NCBI RefSeq assembly: GCF_947499295.1
Contig: NZ_CANMNP010000014.1
Location: 124,001-188,000, forward strand
From: an uncultured Roseibium sp.
GTDB lineage: Bacteria > Pseudomonadota > Alphaproteobacteria > Rhizobiales > Stappiaceae
Direction of reading: 5' to 3'
DNA: 64,000 bases
Below are positions 54,538-63,208 of the stretch, piece after piece. A model generated the notes under the pieces. The model searched no databases. It saw nothing but the letters and a program-made list of their open reading frames with translations, and had not been told where the DNA came from. The position numbers and the translations under genes are program-made. How positions within the stretch are numbered: position 1 is the stretch's first letter; each line of letters opens with the position of its first letter.

Positions 54538-55056
54538 GTGGTCAGGTTTCCAGTCTTCCGTTTCAAACTACCGGCTTTCGTACAAGACCGGATCGACCGG
54601 CATTACCTTGACATCTCCATGAGCCGTCTGTTGCCGCTGGTCATCCTGATCAGTTTCGGCGTGCTTGTTGGACTGGTATTCAATACCGGCGTCGGCCACC
54701 CTTATGACAAGGTCATCCATATCGGCTTTTTCGCGTTACTGACCCTTTCCATCCACGCGCTGTTTTGTTGTCGCTTGAGGATTTCGGCGGTCGTTGCCTT
54801 TGCCATGGGTTTGGCAGGAGAAATGGTTCAAGGGTTCTTGCCACATCACGAAATGTCGCTTCCGGACGCGTTCGCCAACGGTATCGGCGTAACCCTGGTT
54901 GTTGCGCTGATTGCCCTCATCCGGTCCGAAGCACGGCAGGCTGTCAAAGACGCTCCGGAAGAACTTGATTTCAGTGGTATGGGTCTTGAACCCGTCCCGA
55001 CACGTTACCTGTCGGGCGCGCCTTCGGAAGGCTCTGGCGTTCCTTCGGAAAAATAG
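54538..55056 (+). CDS. VanZ-like membrane protein
   Basis: A 172-residue protein with four hydrophobic helices (about 28-50, 57-75, 80-98, 115-135). The segments YDKVIHIGFFALLTLSIHALF and AGEMVQGFLPHHEMSLPDAFANGIG are the VanZ pattern (KxxHxxxF; E-xxQ-xxxxR-x-x-x-x-D). Function is unknown outside teicoplanin resistance. The GTG at 54538 is tentative; an ATG at 54619 would remove 27 residues. Its 3' end overlaps rimM by 52 bp on the other strand. Confidence 0.8.
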   Translation: MVRFPVFRFKLPAFVQDRIDRHYLDISMSRLLPLVILISFGVLVGLVFNTGVGHPYDKVIHIGFFALLTLSIHALFCCRLRISAVVAFAMGLAGEMVQGFLPHHEMSLPDAFANGIGVTLVVALIALIRSEARQAVKDAPEELDFSGMGLEPVPTRYLSGAPSEGSGVPSEK

Positions 55057-55559
55057 TCTTCGGGCAGGTCGACACGGACCCTGTCATTGGCGAGGTCGAT
55101 TTCCGGTACGAATTCCCTCGTGAAGGGCACATAGAACGTCCGGCCGCGTTTGGGACGAATTTCAAGCAGATCGCCGGCACCGAAATCCTGTACCGCAACA
55201 ATCTTGCCCAGAACCTCGCCATCCTGATCCAGCACTGTCGAGCCGTTTAAATCCGAATAGTAGAATTCATCGTCATCAGTCTCCGGAAGCTGGTCACGGT
55301 CGACATAGAGTTCAACCCCGTTCAACTCTTCCGCCTGATTGCGGTCGGTGACGCCTTTGAAGCTGGTAATCACGACCGTCTTTTGCACACGCGCATTCTT
55401 GACCTCAAACGACCGTTTGCCGTCTTTCGTGGTCAGAACGCCATAGTCGGTGAAGGAAAGCGGATCATCCCCAAAAGGTTTGACCCGCACTTCCCCGCGA
55501 ATGCCGTGAGCTGCACCGATCTTGGCAAGAAGGATCTTCTGATCTTCAGACGAAGTCAT
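55005..55559 (-). CDS. rimM: Ribosome maturation factor RimM
   Basis: A 184-residue 16S rRNA processing factor for the 30S head. N-terminal barrel: ILLAKIGAAHGIRGEVRVKPFGDDPLSFTDYG; linker with FYYSDLNGSTVLDQDGEVLGKI; C-terminal PRC domain with GAGDLLEIRPKRGRTFYVPFTREFVPEID. It follows rpsP by 47 bp. Its 3' end is overlapped by the convergent VanZ-like gene; the final residues (SEGTPEPSEGAPDR) lie in that overlap. Confidence 0.94.
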   Translation of the reverse strand: MTSSEDQKILLAKIGAAHGIRGEVRVKPFGDDPLSFTDYGVLTTKDGKRSFEVKNARVQKTVVITSFKGVTDRNQAEELNGVELYVDRDQLPETDDDEFYYSDLNGSTVLDQDGEVLGKIVAVQDFGAGDLLEIRPKRGRTFYVPFTREFVPEIDLANDRVRVDLPEDYFSEGTPEPSEGAPDR

Positions 55560-55606
55560 GTCAAAAGACCTCCAGCGGCAAGACCGGTACGCTTAAACAT
55601 CATTGC

Positions 55607-56011
55607 TTATTCAGCAGCAGCTTCTTCGGTCGCTGCTTCTTCGGCTGCCGGTTCAGCAGCTGCTGCGGCGGCTTCTTCTTCAGCCAAACGCTTGGCTTCC
55701 AGACGCTCTTTCGCTTTCGCACCCGGCTCAGCCTTTTGCGGGTTGTTGCGCGCTTCGCGCTTCAAAAGACCTGCAGCATCCAGGAAACGGTGTACGCGGT
55801 CTGTCGGCTTTGCGCCGTTATCGAGCCAGTATTGAATGCGCTCGACGTTCAGATTGACGCGCTCTTCGGAATCTTTCGGCAGCATCGGATCGTAGGAACC
55901 GACCTTTTCAATGAAACGGCCGTCGCGCGGGGAGCGGATGTCCGCGACAACGATACGGTAATACGGGCGCTTCTTGGAACCGCCGCGTGCCAGACGAATT
56001 TTCGTAGCCAT
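55607..56011 (-). CDS. rpsP: 30S ribosomal protein S16
   Basis: A 134-residue S16. The core [43 protein letters not shown] and the [14 protein letters not shown] block end near residue 90; the rest is an Ala/Glu-rich tail ([23 protein letters not shown] in part) absent from E. coli S16 (82 residues). A similar tail closes L19 in this cluster. The chorismate mutase gene lies 18 bp upstream. Confidence 0.96.
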   Translation of the reverse strand: MATKIRLARGGSKKRPYYRIVVADIRSPRDGRFIEKVGSYDPMLPKDSEERVNLNVERIQYWLDNGAKPTDRVHRFLDAAGLLKREARNNPQKAEPGAKAKERLEAKRLAEEEAAAAAAEPAAEEAATEEAAAE

Positions 56012-56028
56012 TTTTCTTTCTCCAGTTT

Positions 56029-56352
56029 CTAGCTGCCGGCTTTCGCGGCAATGGCTTCATGGTGCCGGATCACTTCGCGAACGATGAAGTTCAGCAGTTT
56101 CTCGGCAAAGTCAGGATCGAGATTGGCGTCACCGGCCAGTTGCCTCAGCCGCTCGATCTGAATTTTTTCCCGCGCCGGGTCAGCCGGCGGCAGGTCGTTT
56201 GTGGCTTTCAGTACGCCCACTTTCTGGGTGCACTTGAACCGCTCTGCGAGCATATGAATGAGCGCCGCATCGATGTTGTCGATGGAAGCTCTAAGTGATT
56301 TCAATTCGCCAAGCGCTTCGCTCTCTCCGAGCTGTGTTTCCGCTTCGCTCAT
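56029..56352 (-). CDS. Chorismate mutase (AroQ type)
   Basis: A 107-residue helical enzyme that converts chorismate to prephenate. The order of active-site residues is seen: [30 protein letters not shown] (R near 21, R near 38, K near 49) and [13 protein letters not shown]. The ATG overlaps the ffh stop (ATGA). Its place between ffh and rpsP is common in this group and brings aromatic synthesis into a translation-linked operon. Confidence 0.92.
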   Translation of the reverse strand: MSEAETQLGESEALGELKSLRASIDNIDAALIHMLAERFKCTQKVGVLKATNDLPPADPAREKIQIERLRQLAGDANLDPDFAEKLLNFIVREVIRHHEAIAAKAGS

Positions 56353-57896
56353 CGCTTTTTACCCTTACCCATTCCCGGCAATCCGGGCAGCTTTGGGCCA
56401 CCCAGACCAGGCAGGCCCGGCATGCCGGGCGGAAGTCCGGCACCGCCCAAACCACCAGGCATGCCTCCGGGCAATCCCTTTGGCAGTTCCATTCCACCCG
56501 GTAGCTGACCGGACTTGGCCATTTCCTCAAGCTGCTTCGGATCGACATCAGGCATTCCACCGCCCATGCCGCCCATAAGCTTACCGAGCATGCCTTTGCC
56601 CTTGCCCATCTTCTTCATCATGTCCGCCATCTGGCGGTGCATCTTCAAAAGCTTGTTGACGTCGGCCACCTGAACACCGGAGCCCGCGGCAATACGTTTT
56701 TTGCGGCTGGCCTTTAGAAGATCCGGCTTCTGCCGTTCCGTCGGTGTCATCGATTGAATGATCGCAACCTGCCGCTTGAACATCTTGTCGTCGATGTTCG
56801 CCGCTTCGATCTGCTTTTTCATTTTGCCGACGCCGGGAAGCATGCCCATCATTCCGGACATGCCGCCAAGTTTTTCCATCTGCTGCAGCTGTTCGGCAAG
56901 ATCGTCCAGGTCGAAATGACCCTTCTGCATCTTCTTGGCCATCTTCGCGGCTTTTTCCGCGTCGATGGCCTCGGCCGCCTTTTCCACCAGCGAGACGATA
57001 TCGCCCATGCCCAGAATACGGTCGGCAATCCGTTTCGGGTGAAAGTCTTCAAGCGCGTCGGATTTTTCGCCGGTACCGATCAACTTGACCGGCTTGCCCG
57101 TAACCGCCTGCATGGACAAAGCCGCTCCGCCGCGGCCATCACCATCCATACGGGTCAGTGCAATACCCGTTATGCCGACCCGTTCGTCGAAACTCTTGGC
57201 GAGATTGACAGCATCCTGACCAGTCAAGGAGTCGGCTACGAGCAGGATTTCGTGAGGCTGTGCAGCGGATTTGACTTCCGCCATCTCGACCATCAGTGGC
57301 TCATCGATATGAATGCGGCCTGCAGTATCGAGCAGGACAACGTCATAGCCGCCAAGCTTTGCAGCCGACATGGCCCGATTGGCGATCTCAACGGGCCCCT
57401 GGCCTTCGATGATCGGCAACGTGTCGATCTCGTTCTGCTCGCCAAGAACCTTCAGCTGCTCCTGAGCTGCCGGACGGCGGGTATCAAGCGATGCCATCAA
57501 AACCCGGCGCTTGTCGCGCAAGGTCATGCGTCGTGCAATCTTTGCAGTCGTGGTCGTTTTGCCCGAACCCTGCAGACCGACCATCATGATCGCCACCGGC
57601 GCCGGCGCATTGAGATCGATCGGCTGTCCTTCTTCGCCAAGCATCTCAATCAGCTGATCGTGCACGATCTTCACGACCATCTGGCCAGGCGTGACCGATT
57701 TGACCACTTCCGCGCCAACAGCCCGGTTGCGGACCTTGTCGGTAAAGGAACGAACGATCGGCAACGCGACATCGGCTTCAATCAGCGCGCGGCGTATTTC
57801 GCGCAGCGCTTCATTGACGTCGTTTTCCGACAGCGCTCCACGACCCGTGAGCTTATCGAAAATTCCGCTTAGTCGATCGGACAGGCTTTCAAACAT
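56349..57896 (-). CDS. ffh: Signal recognition particle protein Ffh
   Basis: A 515-residue SRP54 GTPase that directs membrane proteins to the translocon. The N-domain is followed by the P-loop GLQGSGKTTTTAKIA (near 107), DTAGRIHIDEPLM, the TRMDGDGRGGAAL closing loop, and the Met-rich M domain (GMSGMMGMLPGVGKMKKQ, MADMMKKMGKGKGMLGKLMGG). The C-terminal 70 residues are Gly/Pro/Leu-rich (PGGMPGGLGGAGLPPGMPGL). First gene of the ribosomal cluster. Confidence 0.97.
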   Translation of the reverse strand: MFESLSDRLSGIFDKLTGRGALSENDVNEALREIRRALIEADVALPIVRSFTDKVRNRAVGAEVVKSVTPGQMVVKIVHDQLIEMLGEEGQPIDLNAPAPVAIMMVGLQGSGKTTTTAKIARRMTLRDKRRVLMASLDTRRPAAQEQLKVLGEQNEIDTLPIIEGQGPVEIANRAMSAAKLGGYDVVLLDTAGRIHIDEPLMVEMAEVKSAAQPHEILLVADSLTGQDAVNLAKSFDERVGITGIALTRMDGDGRGGAALSMQAVTGKPVKLIGTGEKSDALEDFHPKRIADRILGMGDIVSLVEKAAEAIDAEKAAKMAKKMQKGHFDLDDLAEQLQQMEKLGGMSGMMGMLPGVGKMKKQIEAANIDDKMFKRQVAIIQSMTPTERQKPDLLKASRKKRIAAGSGVQVADVNKLLKMHRQMADMMKKMGKGKGMLGKLMGGMGGGMPDVDPKQLEEMAKSGQLPGGMELPKGLPGGMPGGLGGAGLPPGMPGLPGLGGPKLPGLPGMGKGKKR

Positions 57897-57994
57897 CAGT
57901 GGTCCTTAAACTCGCCAGTTTCGGGAGAACTCCCGATCCATATGGGCAACCGGTGTGCAAATCCAAACGGGTCGAGCCATGCAAAGCAGTTTAG

Positions 57995-58023
57995 CACCCG
58001 AGGGCGCAACGCGCTGTCGGGTG
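57995..58023. other. Nested hairpin between phnN and ffh
   Basis: CACCCGA...TCGGGTG outer arms (7 bp) enclose GCGC-AAC-GCGC (4-bp inner stem). It lies 160-190 bp downstream of phnN on the minus strand, in a 288-bp gap without genes. There is no good T-run, so a terminator or processed 3' end of the phn transcript is only possible. Confidence 0.4.
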
Positions 58024-58184
58024 TTAACCTCCGGGCTCTCTTTACACCTTTGCGGGTCCCGGTCGGCAGTTCGAATTTCAGTCACTCAAATGGAGTTGGC
58101 GGGTCTATGCCTGAAACGATGGAAGGAGTCAAGCAAGCTGCGGAATTGCCTTCCTTCAACGGTGCCGCTCAAAGCAAAGCGAAA

Positions 58185-58721
58185 TCACGCCTGGTAGCCC
58201 AGCGCCTTCATCATAGCGGCGACACCATCTTCGACTGTGCCCGTGTTTTCAATTCGGACTAGATTCGCGAGCGAGTCTGGCTCTAGATCTGCCCGTTGAA
58301 GCCGCCGCCTGATATCGTCTTTGGTTTCTCGCCCGCGCGCGGACAACCGCTCGGCCAGTACGTCAATTGGAGCCGTGATCAGAAAAACGATGGCCGATTG
58401 ATACTTTTGCGCCGACTGCTCGAGAACCTTCCGGGACCCGTTGGCAATCACCGTCACGCCCTGGGCGATGGCCTCATCATAAGATTTTGGAATGACATAG
58501 CCCAGACCGTGTGCTTCCCAGGACAGGGCGACCTCCTGCGTGTCGACAAGGCGGTCGAATTCGTCCCGGCTGAGCGTATCGTGGTCTTCTGCTTCCGGAT
58601 CGGCGTCGCGCGTGATGGCACGACGGGCAAACACCACATCGCGTCTGAACTTCAAGCGTTCATGGAGGGCTGCCATAAGCGTGTCTTTGCCTGCGCCGCT
58701 AGGCCCAACGACCAAAACCAT
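58185..58721 (-). CDS. phnN: Ribose 1,5-bisphosphate phosphokinase PhnN
   Basis: A 178-residue guanylate-kinase-like enzyme that forms PRPP from ribose 1,5-bisphosphate, the salvage step of the C-P lyase pathway. The P-loop is VVGPSGAGKDTLMAAL (4-19), followed by ARRAITRDADPEAEDH. I chose the ATG at 58721 because E. coli PhnN (185 residues) starts the same distance before the P-loop; a TTG at 58799 would overlap phnM by 41 bp. Last gene of the phn operon. Confidence 0.9.
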   Translation of the reverse strand: MVLVVGPSGAGKDTLMAALHERLKFRRDVVFARRAITRDADPEAEDHDTLSRDEFDRLVDTQEVALSWEAHGLGYVIPKSYDEAIAQGVTVIANGSRKVLEQSAQKYQSAIVFLITAPIDVLAERLSARGRETKDDIRRRLQRADLEPDSLANLVRIENTGTVEDGVAAMMKALGYQA

Positions 58722-58758
58722 GCGGCCTGGGCCGAGTCCGGCATCCTCAACCGTCAGG

Positions 58759-59904
58759 TCAGGCAACCCGCCGGCCCTCGCGCCATACGCCCCTGACAAT
58801 CGGAATGTTACCGACCATCTTCACCTGAATGAGATCCGCCCGCAGACCTGGCGACAATGCACCCCGGTCAGACAATCCAATCGCGTTGGCCGGCGTCGAT
58901 GTCACCATGGCAACCGCTTGGGGCAAAGAGATGCTCTCAGTCTCTTCCGCCAGTTGAAACGAAGCCTGGAGAAGGGACACTGGAACATAGTCGGAGGACA
59001 AAACATCCAGGACACCGGCTTCGGCAAGTTCCTTCGCAGACACGTTGCCGGAGTGTGAGCCACCCCGGACAACGTTGGGCGCGCCCATTAGGACCGCCAT
59101 GCCGGCGGCATGCGAGGCCTTTGCCGCTTCAACCGTGGTCGGGAACTCAGCGATCTTCGTTTTCAGCTCAATCGCCTCGTCGACATGATCCTGCGTTGCA
59201 TCGTCATGACTTGCTATGGCGATACCCCGCGCCTGGGCAATTTCCGAGAGTTTCTGCCGGTTTTCGGGCGCCAGGCCACTGGCACGCTCCTGACGCCGGC
59301 GGATGAATTCTTCCATCTGCTCGTCCGAAAAGCCCTTTTTACCCTGATAGTAGATCTTGTAGGCATCGAGCGAAACGAATTGGCGCTGCCCGGGCGTATG
59401 ATCCATCAAGGAAATCAAGCGAATGCTGTCATCATCTTCGAAGACCTTGAAAGCCTCGAGCACATCCGGTGCCGAGACTTCACAGCGGAGATGGATAAAG
59501 TGATCGGCGCGCAGCCGATGTTCCTGCTGGCCGGTTTCGATCGCATCCGCAAGCGTGCGCATATCCGGATATCTGAGGTCAGCGTCTTCATCCATGCCGA
59601 CACGCAACGCATCGAAAACAGTCGTAATGCCCGCGCACGCAATTTGCGCGTCATGCGCTTGAACGGCTGAAACCGGGTTCCACCGAACTTTCGGACGGGG
59701 CGCATAGTGTGTTTCAAGGTGGTCTGTATGCAGCTCGACCAGGCCTGGAAGCAAATAGTCACCGTCGCAATCGTGGCCGTCTGTTTCGGTCGGAGACGCG
59801 ACGCCGGCGATCAGTCCCGCTTCGTCAATTTGAAGCGAGCCGTCCAACACGTCGTCGGGCAGAACAAGTTTGGCGTTCTTGAAGACCTTGGGCTGCGTGC
59901 TCAT
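58759..59904 (-). CDS. phnM: Alpha-D-ribose 1-methylphosphonate 5-triphosphate diphosphatase PhnM
   Basis: A 381-residue amidohydrolase-fold enzyme that removes pyrophosphate from the C-P lyase intermediate. Metal residues are in LPGLVELHTDHLETHYAPRP (HxDxLE-H type), HLRCEVS, ASHDDATQ, and VRGGSHSGN. The ATG at 59904 has AAGGAG five bases upstream and overlaps the stop of the DUF1045 gene (ATGA). Confidence 0.95.
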   Translation of the reverse strand: MSTQPKVFKNAKLVLPDDVLDGSLQIDEAGLIAGVASPTETDGHDCDGDYLLPGLVELHTDHLETHYAPRPKVRWNPVSAVQAHDAQIACAGITTVFDALRVGMDEDADLRYPDMRTLADAIETGQQEHRLRADHFIHLRCEVSAPDVLEAFKVFEDDDSIRLISLMDHTPGQRQFVSLDAYKIYYQGKKGFSDEQMEEFIRRRQERASGLAPENRQKLSEIAQARGIAIASHDDATQDHVDEAIELKTKIAEFPTTVEAAKASHAAGMAVLMGAPNVVRGGSHSGNVSAKELAEAGVLDVLSSDYVPVSLLQASFQLAEETESISLPQAVAMVTSTPANAIGLSDRGALSPGLRADLIQVKMVGNIPIVRGVWREGRRVA

Positions 59905-60650
59905 ACGTTCTCCTTGCGGGTGAGACTGTCGTCGGGAAACTGGACGTTGCACGGCGCGGTGCCGCCGGTGAGTTCAAAGATTTTCTGTACCTGAAATGGT
60001 GCCCCGGGTTCAGGCTCTACATAAAGCCCGAAATGACTGCATCTGCGGCGGTTTCCCGTCACCTTTGCGAAGAAGGCGCACGCGGATTCTGTCAGAAATT
60101 CCGCTTCCTTTTCCGCGTCGAGTTTGTTCGAAAGCGTCATGTGAAAGCGGAATTCATCGAAGATGTATGGATAGCCCCAGTCTTGCAGGTAAGCGTCCTG
60201 CTTCGGGGTCAGGCCGCTCTTGCGGCGCCGCTCCAGATCGGCATCGGAAAGTGGCGCTCTGAATTTGTCAAAGTGACGGACACACAACCCGGCAAAGGCC
60301 TTCAGATCCGGTTCGTCCTGGTCAGGTGTGAGTGCCAGAAACTTTCCCAGCCTGTTGACTCCCAGTTTTTGGATTTCAAAAGGTGCAATGCTGCTTGCAA
60401 AGTCTTCGCAAGCGCTCACCAGGTCATTTTCCGTTTCACCCTCGCGCAGAAAGAACGGCGCTTTTAGTGTCCCATGAAAGCCGTAACGTCGGGGACTGGA
60501 TGTCAGCTCGGCAACCCGAGCCTGAGACAATCCTTCGATGCCGGGCTGTGGCAATGGATCTCCCGTGAAGGTGTCCCTGCCAAGCCAGGCATTGCCTAGG
60601 AGCATCAGGCTGTCATCGGCCGTAGCGGCGAAATAAATTGCATAGCGCAT
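59901..60650 (-). CDS. DUF1045 protein, 2H phosphoesterase-like, of the phosphonate operon
   Basis: A 249-residue protein. Two His-x-Thr motifs, FHGTLKAPF (H59) and FRFHMTLS (H170), make the paired sites of the 2H phosphoesterase superfamily. DUF1045 genes are found within phn operons of alphaproteobacteria and may act on the cyclic ribose phosphate made by C-P lyase, a role that PhnP serves in E. coli. No phnP is visible here, which fits, but this is inference. The ATG at 60650 is preferred to a TTG at 60659. Coupled to phnM by a 4-base overlap. Confidence 0.88.
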   Translation of the reverse strand: MRYAIYFAATADDSLMLLGNAWLGRDTFTGDPLPQPGIEGLSQARVAELTSSPRRYGFHGTLKAPFFLREGETENDLVSACEDFASSIAPFEIQKLGVNRLGKFLALTPDQDEPDLKAFAGLCVRHFDKFRAPLSDADLERRRKSGLTPKQDAYLQDWGYPYIFDEFRFHMTLSNKLDAEKEAEFLTESACAFFAKVTGNRRRCSHFGLYVEPEPGAPFQVQKIFELTGGTAPCNVQFPDDSLTRKENV

Positions 60651-60773
60651 GGTGAACAATCATGTGAAAGGCGGGTGGCTGCGGACGGCCTACCGGTGGG
60701 CAATGACCGTTCTGTGACAATTGTCGCCCGCCCGCAAGTCCAGACCGCCTTTTTGACCTTTTTCCCATGGCCG

Positions 60774-61478
60774 CTAAGCGGCCACCTCGGAACTGAATGA
60801 CGTGACATCTATTATGCGGTCGGCGATTTCCTGACGCACATCCTGATCATGCAGAATGCCGACCATAGCGACGCCTTGTGCTTTCTTCTCTTCCACCAGC
60901 CGAACGACCACCGCCCGGTTGGCGGCATCGAGTGACGCTGTCGGCTCATCGAGCAGCAGGATCGGATAATGCGCGATAAAACCCCTCGCAATGTTGACCC
61001 TCTGCTGCTCACCGCCCGAGAAGGTTGCCGGAGGCAAGGTCCAAAGGCGTTCCGGAACATTCAGGCGCGCCAGGAGCGTCCTGGCCTTGTCTCGGCCTTC
61101 CTCTTCGCTTGAACCTTGCGCAATCAACGGTTCAGCAACAACGTCTTCTGCTGAAACACGGGGGATCGTGCGTAGAAACTGACTGACATACCCAATGGTA
61201 TCGCTACGCAGTTTCAGGATATCGCGGGGTTTGGCGCCGGCCACATTGACAATCTCGTCACCGACAGTCACCAGAATCTGGCCCTGGTCGCAACGATAGT
61301 TGCCATAGATCATCTTCAGGATTGAGCTTTTGCCGGCACCGGACGGACCGCCCAGCACGACGCATTCGCCGGCATCGACCGAAAATTCGACCTTTTCGAC
61401 GACAGGAATGACAGTGCCCCCTTGCAGGTGCATGGTGAATGTCTTGCCGACACTGTTAAGGTAGAGACGAACAGCCAT
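60774..61478 (-). CDS. phnL: Phosphonate C-P lyase system protein PhnL
   Basis: A 234-residue ABC-type ATPase. Walker A GGPSGAGKSSILKMIYG (39-55), signature FSGGEQQRVNIARGF, Walker B YPILLLDEPTASLD, and H-loop GILHDQDVR. In the C-P lyase complex PhnK and PhnL bind PhnJ and act in its conformational cycle, not in transport. 16 bp after phnK; the 123-bp gap to the DUF1045 gene is the largest inside the operon. Confidence 0.94.
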   Translation of the reverse strand: MAVRLYLNSVGKTFTMHLQGGTVIPVVEKVEFSVDAGECVVLGGPSGAGKSSILKMIYGNYRCDQGQILVTVGDEIVNVAGAKPRDILKLRSDTIGYVSQFLRTIPRVSAEDVVAEPLIAQGSSEEEGRDKARTLLARLNVPERLWTLPPATFSGGEQQRVNIARGFIAHYPILLLDEPTASLDAANRAVVVRLVEEKKAQGVAMVGILHDQDVRQEIADRIIDVTSFSSEVAA

Positions 61479-61493
61479 TGGAATTGACCCCGT

Positions 61494-62282
61494 TCAGACT
61501 TGAAGAATGGAAGAGACAAGCAGCTGCGTATACGGCTCGCGCGGGTCGTCCAGAACCTGATCCGTCAACCCGGCCTCAATCACATTGCCGTGGCGCATGA
61601 CCATGATCCTGTGCGAGAGCAGCCTTGCAACGGCAAGGTCATGGGTGACGATGACCACGGAAAGGCCAAGATCAGCCACCAGACGGCGCAAAAGGTCAAG
61701 CAGACGAGCCTGGACGGAAACATCGAGCCCGCCTGTCGGTTCGTCCATGAAGACCAGCCGGGGACGTGTCACCAGATTTCGGGCAATCTGCAAACGCTGA
61801 CGCATCCCACCGGAAAAAGATCGCGGGTCATCATCGATCCGGTCACTCTCGATTTCGACACGCCCAAGCCAGTCATCTGCCGTGGAACGAATGTTTCCGT
61901 AGTGCCGATCACCTACGGCCATCAGCCTTTCACCGACATTCGCGCCGGCAGACACATTCATGCGCAGGCCGTCAGCCGCATTCTGGTGCACAAAGCCCCA
62001 GTCTGTGCGCATCAGCAGACGGCGCTCGGCTTCCGTCAATTGATAGAGATTGCGCATAGCGCCATCTCGCATGCGATATTCGATTGCGCCTGCGGTTGGC
62101 GCAAGACGCGTTGAAAGGCAATTCAGCAAAGTCGTTTTGCCGGAACCGCTTTCTCCGACAATGGCCAGCACTTCACCGGGCCAAAGATCGAACGAGACGT
62201 CCAGACACCCGATCCTGTCGCCATAATATCGAGTGACATTATGAACCTGCAGCAAAGGGGCTTCGGGTTGGAACACGTTCAT
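61494..62282 (-). CDS. phnK: Phosphonate C-P lyase system protein PhnK
   Basis: A 262-residue ABC-type ATPase. Walker A VGESGSGKTTLLNCL, signature FSGGMRQRLQIARNL, Walker B RLVFMDEPTGGLDVSVQ, H-loop VIVTHDLAVARLL. The ATG at 62282 overlaps the phnJ stop by 4 bases (ATGA), so an upstream extension of the frame is not the start. It binds the PhnJ dimer of the C-P lyase core. Confidence 0.95.
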   Translation of the reverse strand: MNVFQPEAPLLQVHNVTRYYGDRIGCLDVSFDLWPGEVLAIVGESGSGKTTLLNCLSTRLAPTAGAIEYRMRDGAMRNLYQLTEAERRLLMRTDWGFVHQNAADGLRMNVSAGANVGERLMAVGDRHYGNIRSTADDWLGRVEIESDRIDDDPRSFSGGMRQRLQIARNLVTRPRLVFMDEPTGGLDVSVQARLLDLLRRLVADLGLSVVIVTHDLAVARLLSHRIMVMRHGNVIEAGLTDQVLDDPREPYTQLLVSSILQV

Positions 62283-63208
62283 TGAACCGTCTCCTCTGAT
62301 GCGCCACCGGCGAAGTGTGTGGCTGCCGGGTCGGCTGCCATCGGGCCAAGATGCCCGTTCGCACGGCGTTCCTCGCAATGGTCACTGTCGGAACAGACGT
62401 ACATCCGGCCGCCTTGGTCATCGAGGATGACTTCGTCGAGATAGACATTTTCCGCACCGCATAGCCCGCAGGGCTTGTCAAATTTTTGAACTTCGAAGGG
62501 ATAATCATCGAAGTCCAGGCTCTTCACCTTCGTATAGGGCGGGATTGCATAGATCCGTTTCTCGCGGCCAGCGCCGTAAAGCTGCAGCGCCGGCATCTGG
62601 TCGATTTTCGGGTTGTCGAATTTGGGCGTCGGAGAAGGATCCATGACATAGCGGTCATTGACCTTCACCGGATAGGCGTAGGTCGTAGCAATATGGCCGT
62701 TTTTCGCGATGTCTTCGTAAAGCTTCACGTGCATCAGACCATAGTCTTCAAGAGCGTGCATCTTGCGGGTCTCGGTTTCTCGAGGCTCCAGGAACCGAAG
62801 CGGCTCGGGGATCGGCACCTGAAAAACCAGAACCTGGTCTTCCCTTAATCCCTTTTCCGGTATCCGGTGCCGTGTCTGTATGACGGTGGCTTCAGAGGTC
62901 TCATAGGTGGTTCTGACACCCGCCGTCTTTTCAAAGAAGCCACGGATCGAGACCGCATTCGTGGTGTCGTCCGAACCCTGATCGATCATCTTCAGACAAT
63001 CGTCCTTGCCCAGTATCGAAGCCGTCACTTGGACACCACCCGTCCCCCAGCCATACGGCATCGGCATTTCCCGGGAGGCAAAAGGAACCTGATATCCGGG
63101 GATGGCGATGCCCTTGAGGATCGCTCGCCGAATCATGCGTTTGGTCTGTTCATCCAGGTAAGCGAAATTGTACTCGCCCTGGTCGAAGATCTGAGCCGTA
63201 TCGTTCAT
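62279..63208 (-). CDS. phnJ: Alpha-D-ribose 1-methylphosphonate 5-phosphate C-P lyase PhnJ
   Basis: A 309-residue radical-SAM enzyme that breaks the carbon-phosphorus bond. The metal motif C-x2-C-x21-C-x5-C is exact: CGLC (near residue 252), then C and C in YVCSDSDHCEE. The N-terminus YNFAYLDEQTKRMIRRAILKGIAIPGYQVPFASREMPMPYGWGTGG (partly quoted) is diagnostic. It overlaps phnI and phnK by 4 bases each. Confidence 0.97.
   Translation of the reverse strand: MNDTAQIFDQGEYNFAYLDEQTKRMIRRAILKGIAIPGYQVPFASREMPMPYGWGTGGVQVTASILGKDDCLKMIDQGSDDTTNAVSIRGFFEKTAGVRTTYETSEATVIQTRHRIPEKGLREDQVLVFQVPIPEPLRFLEPRETETRKMHALEDYGLMHVKLYEDIAKNGHIATTYAYPVKVNDRYVMDPSPTPKFDNPKIDQMPALQLYGAGREKRIYAIPPYTKVKSLDFDDYPFEVQKFDKPCGLCGAENVYLDEVILDDQGGRMYVCSDSDHCEERRANGHLGPMAADPAATHFAGGASEETVQ

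Noticed and set aside
56754..57872. 372-residue frame on the plus strand over ffh
   Set aside because: Antisense to ffh, which has all SRP54 motifs; the frame is open because of high GC content.
57942..58262. 106-residue plus-strand frame in the ffh-phnN gap
   Set aside because: Runs into phnN on the other strand, has no ribosome-binding site and no recognisable content.
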